The translations under genes and the position numbers were made by a program. Below are positions 28,506 to 38,152 of a DNA stretch of 64,000 bases, one piece after another. The notes beneath the pieces are model-generated. The model saw only the letters and a list, made by a program, of their open reading frames with translations. It had not been told where the DNA came from and did no database searches. Each line of letters begins with the position of its first letter. Within the stretch, counting starts at the first letter, position 1. The DNA is from Aurantiochytrium sp. KH105 (taxonomy: Eukaryota > Sar > Bigyra > Thraustochytrida > Thraustochytriidae): NCBI GenBank assembly GCA_003116975.1, contig BGKB01000103.1:124001-188000 (forward strand), written 5' to 3'.

Positions 28506-30099
28506 GCTTCTTAGCCTGCTGCTCGTAATAAGCGGAGGCAATCACAATACGACCTTCTGGGTCACGAATTGTGCCCTTGTAAACCCACTGACCCGATTCA
28601 TCATCAAATGTCTTTTCCAATTCCTCGCCGGTCAGCGCACAGTGAGTCTGCGAGTCATCGATTGGAACGCCGGCCTCGCCTCCGAGCGAGAGATTGCTCG
28701 TCTGTCGATTGAGAGAACTCTCACCAGCGCCAGCGCCGCTGGCATCAGCGAGATCGACGTCATCGTCGTCCGTGACATCAAATCCAGATTGCTCGACGCG
28801 CAGCTCCTGAGGCGCGACCTGGCGCCAAAGGTCCGGGGCATTGAACCACGCCCGCCGCAACATCTTATTCGCAGAGGGTGGCTTTCGGGAAGCAACAATC
28901 TCCTTTTCGAGCTCACTACGTTGCGCCTGATACGCTTGAAGACGCGATGGATCCGTGAATCGGAGACCCGACACAGAGTCGACATGCTGGCCGTCTGATT
29001 GGCACATTTGGTAAAGCGTTGCCGCGACTTGCACAGCCTGACTCGTGTCCCGTAGGGATTCCATATCCCACGACGGACGTGGTTTGGGACTCGGAGCTGC
29101 TGGCGGCGTCCGCGGAGGCTGGGCATAACCGCCCGAGTAGCCTGTGCTTGCATGAGAAGAGGTGGCAGCAGGGTGGCCGGGAATTGATCCCTGGCCATAG
29201 TGGAGCTCCCCATGCGGCTGGAAGGCAGATGGCTGCGATCCTGCAACGTAGGTGGGAGCCACGCGCATGCTCGCGGCAGCGCCACTGTATACAGAAATGC
29301 CAGCGGCGCTCAGTTCCGCGCGAGCGCGATCATAGACTTGCTGCCAGAGCTCTGGACGCTCGGGCAAATCATTGAGCTGGATACGTTCTTCGTTTGGAAC
29401 GCCAAGAGAATTTTGCAAGTCTGAAAGGATGGTTGTCGCGCGTTCAACCAACAATTGGTCATACTGTTCTTGCGTCACGGACGTATTCAGGGGTGTGGGC
29501 ATGGCGCTGGTGTCTGCATGGCCTGCTGAACCGTGGCCCCCGCCATAGGGCTGGCCGTGAGGCGGAGGCGCGTGGCCATAGGGGCCAGGAGCGGGGGCGG
29601 CGCTGGGCGCTTGTTGCTTCCACTCGGGGAATTTGTCCTCTTGCCTTCGCACAAAATCATCTACGTCAAAGCGACGATCGATCTTTGCGAAAATGTCGCC
29701 CAAGACTTTCGGTGGTAGCGCGCCCTGATCTGGGCGACGATCCGGCCATGCGTTGAGCAGCTTACGAAGCTGATTCTTGCCCGCGTCGTCGAGTGATCGA
29801 AAGGTGTCCATGAAAAGGTTCGGAAGGCCGCGAGAGAAAAGCTTGGGGTATGGATCGCGCACATTGTACATGATCGAGTCCATCAGGTACATGGCCGGCA
29901 TCTTTTCGCGGGGAGGGGCACGCAAAAGTCGCGCCTCAATGGCGCCCACGATATCGGAGGGTTCCACGCCGCTCACGCTTCCCTTCTTGACGTCACCAGC
30001 GACCATTGTCAGGGTATTGATTGTGATTTTGTCGGGATGGCTACCCATGACGCGGATGCGGTTTACATAGTCCGCAATGCGGCTGTTTGCGTCAGTCAT
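28438..30099 (-). CDS. PCF11: PCF11-like pre-mRNA cleavage/termination factor with CID domain
   Basis: 553 residues from ATG 30099. Residues 1-140 form a CTD-interaction domain: an eight-helix pattern with ITINTLTMVAGDV, IVGAIEARLLRAPPREKMPAMYLMDSIMYNV, FSRGLPNLFMDTF and NQLRKLLNAW. Pcf11 uses this to bind Ser2-phosphorylated RNA polymerase II CTD during 3'-end cleavage and termination. The middle is Pro/Gly/Gln-rich and disordered. Near the C-terminus CALTGEELEKTFDDESGQWVYKG resembles the Pcf11 C-terminal zinc-binding segment, but with only one obvious Cys there, so zinc binding is doubtful. It ends in KKRQRSESAADAS...KQAKHDV, a nuclear-signal-like stretch duplicated downstream. Confidence 0.85.
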   Translation of the reverse strand: MTDANSRIADYVNRIRVMGSHPDKITINTLTMVAGDVKKGSVSGVEPSDIVGAIEARLLRAPPREKMPAMYLMDSIMYNVRDPYPKLFSRGLPNLFMDTFRSLDDAGKNQLRKLLNAWPDRRPDQGALPPKVLGDIFAKIDRRFDVDDFVRRQEDKFPEWKQQAPSAAPAPGPYGHAPPPHGQPYGGGHGSAGHADTSAMPTPLNTSVTQEQYDQLLVERATTILSDLQNSLGVPNEERIQLNDLPERPELWQQVYDRARAELSAAGISVYSGAAASMRVAPTYVAGSQPSAFQPHGELHYGQGSIPGHPAATSSHASTGYSGGYAQPPRTPPAAPSPKPRPSWDMESLRDTSQAVQVAATLYQMCQSDGQHVDSVSGLRFTDPSRLQAYQAQRSELEKEIVASRKPPSANKMLRRAWFNAPDLWRQVAPQELRVEQSGFDVTDDDDVDLADASGAGAGESSLNRQTSNLSLGGEAGVPIDDSQTHCALTGEELEKTFDDESGQWVYKGTIRDPEGRIVIASAYYEQQAKKRQRSESAADASTPATKQAKHDV

Positions 30100-30861
30100 T
30101 ATCGCAAGAGAAGAGCAAGGAAGGGCGAGACGAACACGCAGCGAGTTCGAGGTTGGGGCCTTGCTGGCCTACTTTTTTGAGCCCGCTTTAGACCCCGTCT
30201 CTCGGCGCCTTGGATCTTTTTCGTCAGCTTGTCTTGTCTTCTCTTGTCTTGTCTTGTCCTGTCTTGTCTTGTCTTGTCTTGTCTTGTCTCGCCTCTTCTC
30301 TTCTCTTCTCTCCTCTCCTCTTCACGCACGCGGGCCGGCGCTGCCCTTCGCGCACGTAGTTAAGGGCCCGCCGCCTTTTGACGTTGGATCGCAAGCGCCG
30401 CCGCCTCCGCTGCCCCTCGCGGTATAACCCAACGTTTCGCGCAGGTAGAAAACCTTTCCGCCAGATTCCACTGCAGGTCACGGCGCCGAGCCGGGCCGAG
30501 CCGAGCCGAGCCGAGCCGAGCCGGCGGCCGCGCGCTTGCACAGGGCTGGCGATGTGGCCCTTGCTTGGATTGAAAGTTGCTGCTTCTTCTCGTCTCCTCG
30601 TCAGCCAACGCGACCGAGAGTTACAGTGTCGTTGGCATGAAACGTCTGGAAACCGCACAAGTAAAACACTCCAACAGGGCCCCCCTTCGCGTGGACGTCG
30701 AGGTAAAACTATGCCTGGCTGAATGCCGAGTGCACTACTGCAGGGCAGCAAGCAACACCGCAAGCAAAATTGGACGAGCCTGGTGCATCTTGCGCGAGGA
30801 GCTGCGACGCGAACCCGAAAGCTACGGAGAAGAGCCTCCGCGCAAGAGTCGAAGAGGAAAG
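30100..30861. other. Divergent promoter region with pentanucleotide repeats
   Basis: Between PCF11 and adenylate kinase starts. Contains (CTTGT)n at about 30225-30300 and (CCGAG)n at about 30486-30522. The adenylate kinase frame is open upstream of its ATG back to about 30577, without a convincing earlier start. Confidence 0.5.
30225..30318. repeat. (CTTGT)n pentanucleotide microsatellite grading into CTTCT
   Basis: About fifteen near-perfect CTTGT-type units followed by TCTTC/TCCTC units. The same TCT[T/C]G family forms the much longer array at 54801-55210. Confidence 0.85.
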
Positions 30862-31644
30862 ATGATGCAGACGCTGGCGCGCGCGCAGATGGCCGGGTCG
30901 AGGGCTCTGTCGCCGTCGATGCTGACCTCGTCGCTGGCCAAGCGCGGTCTCGCCGCTGCCGCAATCGACAAGGAGGCGCTCGACGTTGTGCTCATCACCG
31001 GCCCGCCGGGCGGCGGCAAGGGGACGCTCAGCAAGCGCCTCAAGAAGGAGTTCAACTTTAGCCACCTCTCGAGCGGCGACATTCTCCGCTCGCACATGGA
31101 GGAACACACGCCCTTGGGCGAAAAGGCAAAGGCCTATGTGGAGGCCGGCGACTTGGTGCCTGACGAGCTCATGGTGGACCTCATCATGCACGAGGTGTTT
31201 GAGCAGTCCGATCGCGTGCTTCTTGACGGTTTCCCCCGTACCCTGCCGCAGGCCAAGGCCCTCGAGGACAAGATCGAGATCGACTTTGTCCTCAACCTCG
31301 AGGTGCCGCAAGAAGAGATTGTTGAGCGCATTAGCGACCGCTGGATCCACCAGCGCTCGGGCCGCATGTACTCGTACGCCTTCAACCCTCCCAAGGAAGA
31401 AGGTAAGGATGACGAGACTGGCGAGCCGCTCACGCGTCGCGCGGACGATGAGCCTGACAAGGTACGCCACCGCCTCGACATGTACATGGAGGTCACCTAC
31501 CCCCTCCTCGCGCACTATGAGGAGAAGGGCATTCTGTACTCCTTTAGCGGCGAGAACCACCCCGAGCTTGTGCGCCAGAACCGCCGCAGTGACGCGATCT
31601 ACACTGACCTTAAGGCACTCGTGCAGAGCAAGCTCGAGGGCTAG
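30862..31644 (+). CDS. Mitochondrial adenylate kinase (AK3-type, GTP:AMP phosphotransferase-like)
   Basis: 260 residues from ATG 30862. The first ~35 residues are Ala/Ser/Arg-rich and lack acidic residues until Asp36, typical of a mitochondrial presequence. P-loop GPPGGGKGT is at 47-55. NMP-binding features are HLSSGDILRSHM, GDLVPDELMVDLIMHE and LLDGFPRTLPQA. The LID domain RWIHQRSGRMYSYAFNPPKE...GEPLTRRADDEPDKVRHRL is the long type without zinc cysteines, as in AK2/AK3. It transfers phosphate between NTP and AMP. AK3 uses GTP and serves the matrix, which fits the presequence, but the nucleotide preference is not fixed by sequence. Confidence 0.93.
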   Translation: MMQTLARAQMAGSRALSPSMLTSSLAKRGLAAAAIDKEALDVVLITGPPGGGKGTLSKRLKKEFNFSHLSSGDILRSHMEEHTPLGEKAKAYVEAGDLVPDELMVDLIMHEVFEQSDRVLLDGFPRTLPQAKALEDKIEIDFVLNLEVPQEEIVERISDRWIHQRSGRMYSYAFNPPKEEGKDDETGEPLTRRADDEPDKVRHRLDMYMEVTYPLLAHYEEKGILYSFSGENHPELVRQNRRSDAIYTDLKALVQSKLEG

Positions 31645-31918
31645 GCTAGACTCAGCAAAGAACACTTGATGTTGGTGAAGACCAGGTATAAAAGATGTTG
31701 CTTTTATTCTACTCTACCCTTTCATGTTTCATCTGCTTGTAGCATCGGCCTTTTTCCTGACTCTCCAAACAAGTTGATACATTTTATAGAGAAAGGGCAT
31801 CTGTCAGGCGAGCCGCTTGCTTATACGATGATTCGGACTTTTTTGCAATGAGAAGGATCGATCAAACGCACTTCTAAAATTAAGCCGTGGCCGGGTACAC
31901 GCCGTCTTTCAGCATACC

Positions 31919-33040
31919 TTACAAAGTGACCTTGGTGTTGGGGCGCATCAGCTTTAGCGCAGAAATCATGGTGCGCCCCAGATTCGTGATGGCTTCATTC
32001 TCACGGAGATCGATCTCCGTCAAACTAGGCAAGTGGCCTGCTCCAAGACGCGCCATGAGACTCTGCAGACCAAGGTCCCCAATTCTGTTGCGGCGCAAAT
32101 CGATTCGCTTCAGCTCCTTGTGCCCGATCAGCGCAGATGCCAGCGCGTCAAGACCCTCATCTCCAATGTAATTAAAGTAAAGGTCGAGGGTCTGCAAGCC
32201 TGTGTTTTCCGCAAGCTTCGCACAGAGTGCAGGCACATCTCGATCATGAATTGTACAAATACGGAGTGCCCAGCTCGTTTCCTTAAAAGCGCTGGCGTCT
32301 TCGCCGTCAATGATGCGGAGGTAGTCCTTGCCAAGCATTTGCCGCCGGAGATCATCGCAAGAGATCTCGCTCATTGAAGCCGGATCATCTGCGCCATCGC
32401 CGGATGTATCCTGCCTTGCTTCCTCCGAAGTGTCCTCTGAAACCTTGCGCTCTTGCGATGCAAGAATCTCTCGTTTGATGAGCATTCGTGTCACTTCCGT
32501 GCCTATGAGTTCCACAAGCTTTGCCTGACCTTGCTCCTTGACCAGTTTGCGCAAAAGCACTTCGACGTCAGAGAGTTCAGGGATAGTTGCCGCAGCAGCG
32601 CTTGCTGGCACGCCTGGTACACTTTCCACATCGAGCTTGGTCTCTACCTGCCAAGTTTCTGGCTTGTCGACATTCTCAAAATCGACTTCGCCGATCTTCA
32701 CCTTTCCCGAGGCACTGCCAAGCGTGGAGGTCCCGAGAAAGACGCGCCCGAACCAACATATTTCGAAACGTAGGGAAAAGGCAAGCTTTTGCACTTCTTG
32801 TCCATTGTGCTTGGGCGCACGAGCCTTGCTTACAAAGGCCTCACCGTAAGCCTTGACTTGCGTCACGTGTGCCATTTCACGCGTTGTCTCGACGAGCGAA
32901 AGTTTACGCATGCGGGTTTGCAGTTCGTTGCTTACAAGAGGCAAGAGGTCTTTCTCGCTATAGCTAAAGTCCGCGCCGGTCTTGCTCTTGGTCTTGGACT
33001 GCCGCGGTGGCAGCGGTGCTTTTGCAGCCGTTGGCTCCAT
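31919..33040 (-). CDS. Aha1 N-terminal-like domain fused to leucine-rich repeats
   Basis: 373 residues from ATG 33040. Residues about 25-190 resemble the Aha1 N-terminal domain that stimulates Hsp90 ATPase: a YSEKDLLPLVSNELQTRMRKLSL lead helix, alternating strands GEAFVSKARAPK, KLAFSLRFEICWFG, GKVKIGEVDFENVD, WQVETKLDVES, and a closing helix EVLLRKLVKEQGQAKLVELIG. After an acidic linker, residues about 258-373 hold ribonuclease-inhibitor-type LRRs (NTGLQTLDLYFNYIGDEGLDAL; HKELKRIDLRRNRIGDLGL; LTEIDLRENEAI). The Aha1 C-terminal (AHSA1) domain is absent. Probably an Hsp90-linked adaptor. The Aha1 call rests on pattern, not on alignment scores. Confidence 0.72.
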   Translation of the reverse strand: MEPTAAKAPLPPRQSKTKSKTGADFSYSEKDLLPLVSNELQTRMRKLSLVETTREMAHVTQVKAYGEAFVSKARAPKHNGQEVQKLAFSLRFEICWFGRVFLGTSTLGSASGKVKIGEVDFENVDKPETWQVETKLDVESVPGVPASAAAATIPELSDVEVLLRKLVKEQGQAKLVELIGTEVTRMLIKREILASQERKVSEDTSEEARQDTSGDGADDPASMSEISCDDLRRQMLGKDYLRIIDGEDASAFKETSWALRICTIHDRDVPALCAKLAENTGLQTLDLYFNYIGDEGLDALASALIGHKELKRIDLRRNRIGDLGLQSLMARLGAGHLPSLTEIDLRENEAITNLGRTMISALKLMRPNTKVTL

Positions 33041-33516
33041 TGTTTTCTCCGTAGACTTCGTTGTTATTGTTGTTGTTGCCAGGCACGCGCAGAAGGCCTC
33101 GCTTTCCCTGTCTGTTGCGCACCTGAAGTGCCAATGGCGCACAGCCTCGCGTTGTGCTCTTCGTCGGCTAGCGGGCGTCTTCGGTTTGCTTCTTCAACTC
33201 ATCGTTGCCAAGCCCAAAAGTTCGTGTCACTCATCCAGCAGTCGTCTTCAACGGCTCGCTCGCTCCCTATTCACGTGCCAGCCCTCGTCATGAGCGCAGC
33301 AAGAACGAGCATAAAGCCGCCGCCTGTATGGGCTCACAAACCTGTGATGCGAGAGCTCGCGATCGTGAGAGGCTCGCATCGCATCGCTGAAGCCTTGCTC
33401 GTGCTGGATTGCACGTCGACGTTCTTGACGGCTTGGAGAAGAGGTGAAGCGCCAGTGGTCGATCTGCGAGCTGCCTCGTCGTCCAGCCAACAAAACCAGA
33501 TTGTGGGCGGGAGGGA
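33041..33516. other. Divergent promoter region
   Basis: Between the Aha1-LRR and RsmH starts. Contains short (GTT)n near 33059-33078. No gene supported. Confidence 0.4.
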
Positions 33517-34653
33517 ATGCGGAGACTCGCGATATTGCGGCGTGCGAAGCCGCCTCGAACGCGAGGCTTCGCGAGCATTAGCAGCAAGAACGGAAGCATT
33601 AGCGACGGCAGCAGCATTGGCAGCATTGGCAGCATTGGCAGAAGCAGCAGTAGCAGCAGCAGCGGAAGCGGAAGTGGCGGGGACCTCGCCCAAGATGACG
33701 AAAGCGATGGTCGCGGTGGACAGCGTCCTGGCGTCAACACCTTGAGTAGCGGCAAAGAGGCCGGGCACGTGAGCGTGCTTCGAGATGAGGTCGTGGACGT
33801 TTTCGCAGACACCCTTGGCATGCGAAATGAGGCTCTGATTGTTGACGGAACGCTTGGAGCAGGCGGGCACGTGGAAGCACTCCTGCACCGCTTCGAGACG
33901 CTGCCGTGCAACTTGCGTATCGTTGGTGTCGATCGCGACCCAGATGCACTCGAAATCGCAAGGCGCCGTCTCGCGCCGTGGGGAGACAAATTTCGCGCCG
34001 TGCACTCCAATTTTTCTGAAATGAAAACCACGCTCGGCGACGAAGTGATGCCCGTGGATGGCGTCCTCCTCGACCTCGGTGTTTCGTCGATGCAGCTCGA
34101 TCGGGGCGAGCGCGGGTTTAGCTTTCGCAATGAGGGTAAGCTGGACATGCGGATGGACCCAACATCGCCCGTTAGCGCGTGGACGCTCGTCAACAAGGGA
34201 CCTCAGAATGTCCTCGAAACGATTTTCCGAGAGTACGGGGAAGAACGTAATGCCCGACGGATAGCCACGCAGATTGTGCGCGCGCGAAGAAAGCAGGCCA
34301 TCGATAGCACTCATGATCTTGTACGTGCAATTGCGCCAATGGTGGACTGGAAGACTGCTCGATCGCACCCTGCCGCAAGAATTTTTCAGGCGCTCCGTAT
34401 TGCCGTCAACGGCGAGCTGGACAGTCTCGAAACTTTCCTCGATAACGTGCCAAACATTGTTCGCCCTGGAGGTACTGTAGCCATCATCTCGTTTCACAGT
34501 CTCGAGGATCGTCTGGTGAAGCAGGCTTTCAAGAAATACAAGGACTTTACGCCATGCTTTCGTGGCGTGCGCAAGGCCTCCAAAGAAGAGAGTACCGAGA
34601 ATCCACGTGCACGCAGTGCCAAGCTTCGTGCGATCGCCCGGCGTCTGCAATAA
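33517..34653 (+). CDS. METTL15: RsmH/METTL15 rRNA (cytosine-N4)-methyltransferase, organellar
   Basis: 378 residues from ATG 33517. An Arg-rich N-terminus (MRRLAILRRAKPPRTRGFAS) suits mitochondrial import. It is followed by an SIGSIG/Ser/Gly low-complexity linker encoded by GGCAGCATT repeats. The MraW/RsmH core starts near residue 84: HVSVLRDEVVDVF, SAM-binding VDGTLGAGGHVEALL, GVDRDPDALEIARRRL, DGVLLDLGVSSMQLD...RGFSFRNEGKLDMRMD, then VNKGPQNVLETIFREYGEERNARRIA, RIFQALRIAVNGEL and GGTVAIISFHSLEDRLVKQAFK. The enzyme N4-methylates the equivalent of E. coli 16S C1402 (mitochondrial 12S C839 in human), aiding small-subunit assembly. Length exceeds bacterial RsmH because of the N-terminal extension. 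Confidence 0.94.
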   Translation: MRRLAILRRAKPPRTRGFASISSKNGSISDGSSIGSIGSIGRSSSSSSSGSGSGGDLAQDDESDGRGGQRPGVNTLSSGKEAGHVSVLRDEVVDVFADTLGMRNEALIVDGTLGAGGHVEALLHRFETLPCNLRIVGVDRDPDALEIARRRLAPWGDKFRAVHSNFSEMKTTLGDEVMPVDGVLLDLGVSSMQLDRGERGFSFRNEGKLDMRMDPTSPVSAWTLVNKGPQNVLETIFREYGEERNARRIATQIVRARRKQAIDSTHDLVRAIAPMVDWKTARSHPAARIFQALRIAVNGELDSLETFLDNVPNIVRPGGTVAIISFHSLEDRLVKQAFKKYKDFTPCFRGVRKASKEESTENPRARSAKLRAIARRLQ

Positions 34654-34747
34654 AAAGTCAATATCGTCGATCTCGCCGGGTGCTTGTACATATTTACGAT
34701 TAGTTTTTTCTCTTCCATGAAAGTCAAACTGCGCTACCCTCATATTC

Positions 34748-37450
34748 CTACGATGTCGAGCTTTCAATCCAGACACGCTCGCCTGATTCTGGGTGCAAAA
34801 AGTACTCAAGGTGGAGATCCTTGCAAAGTTGCCAGTTCGCTCGTGAAAGCACGTCGAGGACAAGATCGAAATCCTCGAACTCATCCGGAGCGAACTCCCA
34901 GCGGAGCGGGTCTGCATCTTCACGTCTCGCACATGCTTGCGCCTCGTTAATACCTGCAGCGTCATTCACAACCTCGTTGAGCTTGCCATTGTAGAAAAAC
35001 TCCTTTTCTGTTGCCGGGTCGATATGTCTTGTCCACTCGTCGCGCTTTTTTATGCGCAGGTGCGTCTTGACCTTGGACGTTGGCGACGCATCGCCCCGAC
35101 TCGACTTGGCCATTGCCAAATTCACGAGCGCGCGTATGGGTCCAGGTTTCTCCAGCTTGTCAAGAAGCACGCCATCGTCTTCGGTGCACTTGACAAAACA
35201 CATTGTCTCCTTCGACAGCTGCATCGCAATACTAGGGTTGTTTGTAAAGACCCGAAAGTAATCCCCCACAGCTTTGTGCGCAGCCAAGGCTTGTACGAGA
35301 GGATTCTTTGGGTATGTTTTGCTCGGTTTGTCGCAGACGAGACCGATATTATCAAACATTGGGTTTCCCTGCTGGAAGGCAGAAACCTTGGTGCTCTGCT
35401 TGATCACACCTGGAGCGATACTTGTAAAGTCACCGTCCAGATTCTCGCGGGAACCTTTTCGACGCTTGTACTTGTAGCCTCCGGCCAAGAGAGCGATCAA
35501 TAGAACGCATGCCCCTAACGCTCCAAGAGCGATCGTCCACGATGCAGGCCCGATGTCCGCTGGCCCACTCGGCGGCGTGTCCACGGCTTCTTCGTGCGTT
35601 GTTGCATTGCTCGTTTCCTCTTGGAAAGCAGGGGCCTTGGTGCTTTCGCTCCGAGTATTTGGCAATGTCGGTTCCACGGTTGTCGGCTCCGCTGTTGTTG
35701 GTTCTGCTGTTGTTGGCTCTACCGTTGTAGGCGCCTCTGTCGTTGGTTCGGAAGTTGTTGGCGTTGCAGAGTAGGGTGCATCTGTAGGAGCAGACGTCGA
35801 ATTTGTCTGCTGCACTGCAGCGGTTGGGCTTTCGGTCGTACACTCCGCGGAACCAAAGGCAAAATAGTTTTCAAGATCGTCGGAGGTCTGGCAGAGCGTG
35901 CGCGAATATTTGTTGCCGGACTTGCACGTGTGATGTCTATGATTCCATCCGCATCCTTCGATGTCAACGCACTCGTCACAGCTGCTCGCAGTCGCGCACG
36001 CCTCACAACACTCTTCCGAATCGCTATCTCGCCATCCTTCGGCGCATCCTCCTTTGGCGCCAATAGCCTCACAACCGTAACCCGGACACCACCCGCAGCC
36101 CTTTGTGCTCGAGCATTCTCCACAGTTTGTGATGGCACTGCAAAAATCCGGACATTCGTAGCCGCATACGTTGACGGCGCTGTCAAAAGGAATCTCAGTC
36201 ATGCTTATGTCGAGCTCATCTGCAACAAAGTCGCCCACGAGCATCTTGCTCAGTCCCCTTTTCTTGGTGATTTCCACGTCGATGCAGAAATCTGTCGAAG
36301 GAAGGCGGCCAAGCACCATGCCATCGGTGCAGCACTGGTGCCAGCGCCAGATGAAGGATCCATGCGTACCGTTCCATGCGTAGCAGTCCCTTCCAAAGCC
36401 CTCGTCTTTCAAGTCTGATTTCTCGCATGCGTCGCCGACGTCCTTTACAGCAGGATCGTCTTTGAGCTGCACGTTGACGCCGGCGCCATCAAGTCCACTT
36501 CCGTTAATACTCATGCCAAGGTACCCATCGTCTGCGTCCACTCCATCCGGCTTGTCGATTGCAAGGACCCAATATCCGCGATAGTCAGAGTCGACGAGAA
36601 AAAACATGGTCAGCGCGTTGTCATCGGCAAAGCCCGTGTTAGAGCTCCCGCTCGTAGGGTAGTCATAGCCGTAAAAAAGCTCGCCTCCGGACACGAGCTT
36701 GCAAGAGCTGTCGTTGGCTTTTTCAGCCCCTTTCCCAGACCAAAGCCCTTCTGGAGGTATGAAATTGTATTCAGCACCGCCACATACCCCATTGCCCGCA
36801 GTCTTGGGATGATTTTGAGGAAACTGAGTCACCGGCTCCATGACGCGCTTGCGCGTACGACCTTTTTGGTCTTGCCAGCGGATTTCATAGCAAAAGCCAT
36901 ACTCTGGTGCTGTGTGCTGGCAGACTGAGTACAATCGATCCTGCTCGCAGGCCGTCTCGATCCAGCTTACGGCTGCGCTATCGCTATCGAGGCGAAGAGA
37001 CTGAATACATGATCCACTCGACATCTTTGCGACAGCCGTCTCCAGCGTTGCGTCGATGAATTCCAAGGTCACGTTCGCTGAGGCATCGTCAAATGCGAGG
37101 TTTCCAAGCGCCTCTTTATCTGTAAGAGCACCAAGCAAAAGCACTGCGTCACCGTCCGTGTCTTGCGCATCGCGCTCAAAGATTGATTGTACGTGTTGAA
37201 GGACCGACTGATTCCCCGCTGAGAAAAGCTCACCCCTGTAGCCGTGACAAAGTGATTGCAGATTTTCGTACGAGGTTTCTGGGCCAAAGACCTTGTAGCA
37301 TTTTGAGCCCATGCAGTCTTTCCACATGGCATCGAGACCGGTTGTCAACTGCGCCAAACTTGCGAGAATTGCAATCGTTCTGGCCAAGGAGTGAGCTCTT
37401 GGCTTGTCATCGACACATTTTCGTCGTCCGCCATCGAGATGCGACAGCAT
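34748..37450 (-). CDS. Type I membrane protein: lectin-like ectodomain, PSI-like modules, Thr/Pro stalk, cytosolic tail
   Basis: 900 residues from ATG 37450. The frame extends upstream with another ATG at 37531. ARTIAILASLAQLTTG near residues 23-38 acts as signal peptide. Residues about 45-177 look like a C-type-lectin fold (CYKVFGPETSYENLQSLCHGYRGELFSAGN...WIETACEQDRLYSVC). A Cys-rich middle domain follows. Two PSI-like modules come next (CGECSSTKGCGWCPGYGCEA about 443-462; CDECVDIEGCGW about 491-502), then an EPTTxEPTT mucin-like stalk (about 565-597). One TM helix lies at about 636-659 before KYKRRK. The ~240-residue tail holds WW-like segments (DEWTRHIDPATEKEFFYN and LEYFLHPESGERVW). Probably an adhesion or recognition receptor. 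No orthologue recognised. Confidence 0.75.
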   Translation of the reverse strand: MLSHLDGGRRKCVDDKPRAHSLARTIAILASLAQLTTGLDAMWKDCMGSKCYKVFGPETSYENLQSLCHGYRGELFSAGNQSVLQHVQSIFERDAQDTDGDAVLLLGALTDKEALGNLAFDDASANVTLEFIDATLETAVAKMSSGSCIQSLRLDSDSAAVSWIETACEQDRLYSVCQHTAPEYGFCYEIRWQDQKGRTRKRVMEPVTQFPQNHPKTAGNGVCGGAEYNFIPPEGLWSGKGAEKANDSSCKLVSGGELFYGYDYPTSGSSNTGFADDNALTMFFLVDSDYRGYWVLAIDKPDGVDADDGYLGMSINGSGLDGAGVNVQLKDDPAVKDVGDACEKSDLKDEGFGRDCYAWNGTHGSFIWRWHQCCTDGMVLGRLPSTDFCIDVEITKKRGLSKMLVGDFVADELDISMTEIPFDSAVNVCGYECPDFCSAITNCGECSSTKGCGWCPGYGCEAIGAKGGCAEGWRDSDSEECCEACATASSCDECVDIEGCGWNHRHHTCKSGNKYSRTLCQTSDDLENYFAFGSAECTTESPTAAVQQTNSTSAPTDAPYSATPTTSEPTTEAPTTVEPTTAEPTTAEPTTVEPTLPNTRSESTKAPAFQEETSNATTHEEAVDTPPSGPADIGPASWTIALGALGACVLLIALLAGGYKYKRRKGSRENLDGDFTSIAPGVIKQSTKVSAFQQGNPMFDNIGLVCDKPSKTYPKNPLVQALAAHKAVGDYFRVFTNNPSIAMQLSKETMCFVKCTEDDGVLLDKLEKPGPIRALVNLAMAKSSRGDASPTSKVKTHLRIKKRDEWTRHIDPATEKEFFYNGKLNEVVNDAAGINEAQACARREDADPLRWEFAPDEFEDFDLVLDVLSRANWQLCKDLHLEYFLHPESGERVWIESSTS

Positions 37451-38152
37451 CACCGCTGACCCCCGCGACTTGTTCTCGCACGTGGCCCACCGCCTCGTGG
37501 TCTGTGTACCTGTCTGCAAGCCTGTCTGCATGCTCTTCAGGAGTGGCGAGCCCCGCTTTTGCCTCTCCCCAAGAGCAAGCGAGCAAGAGCCTGCAGCCGG
37601 CGCCACGCACGAGCGGGGTTGCGTGCTCTCGTTTGGGCCTGCAGTGCGTCCTGCAGAAGTATCGACGCAACGTCTTCTTCTTGTTCTCCTTCTCCTTCCC
37701 CCTCCTCGTGTCGGGCGTTACCGTCTCGAGGCGTAGAAGCCAGGCAGGAGGCGCAAATGGGTCGCTTGCCGCCGGAATGTGGCCCACCCCGGGCTCCATG
37801 GGCTCAGCTCTCCCCAAAAGTGACCGGTAAAATCGCACGCGCTGCTGCTTCCCAACAGCCACCGGCCCCGGCTTGCGCTGCGCCCGCTCCGCCGCGCGAG
37901 GCGCGACGCCAGACAGACCCGGAGCGCGCGGACGGAGACGCGCCGGCGCGGCCTCTCCCCGCCCCGGTCGCTGCGAGGGAAGGGACGGGACGGGGACCCA
38001 GAGGACAAGGCGTTTTCACCATAAACCGAGACAGTCGAGACGCCAGGGCGGACGCCTTTTGCGCGAGAGGACGTTGGGCGGCGCGACTGAGCGAGGAGGC
38101 GGGCCAGGCCCGGTGAGGCCAGGAGCAGCGCGGACTTGCGCAGATAGGAGCC
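37451..38152. other. Divergent promoter region
   Basis: Between the lectin-like gene and DNAAF11. GC-rich, no obvious repeats or RNA gene. Confidence 0.35.

Noticed and set aside
33334-34965. 543-codon minus-strand frame antisense to the RsmH gene
   Set aside because: Overlaps a clearly recognised methyltransferase on the other strand. Its content has no domain logic and it arises from GC-biased third positions.
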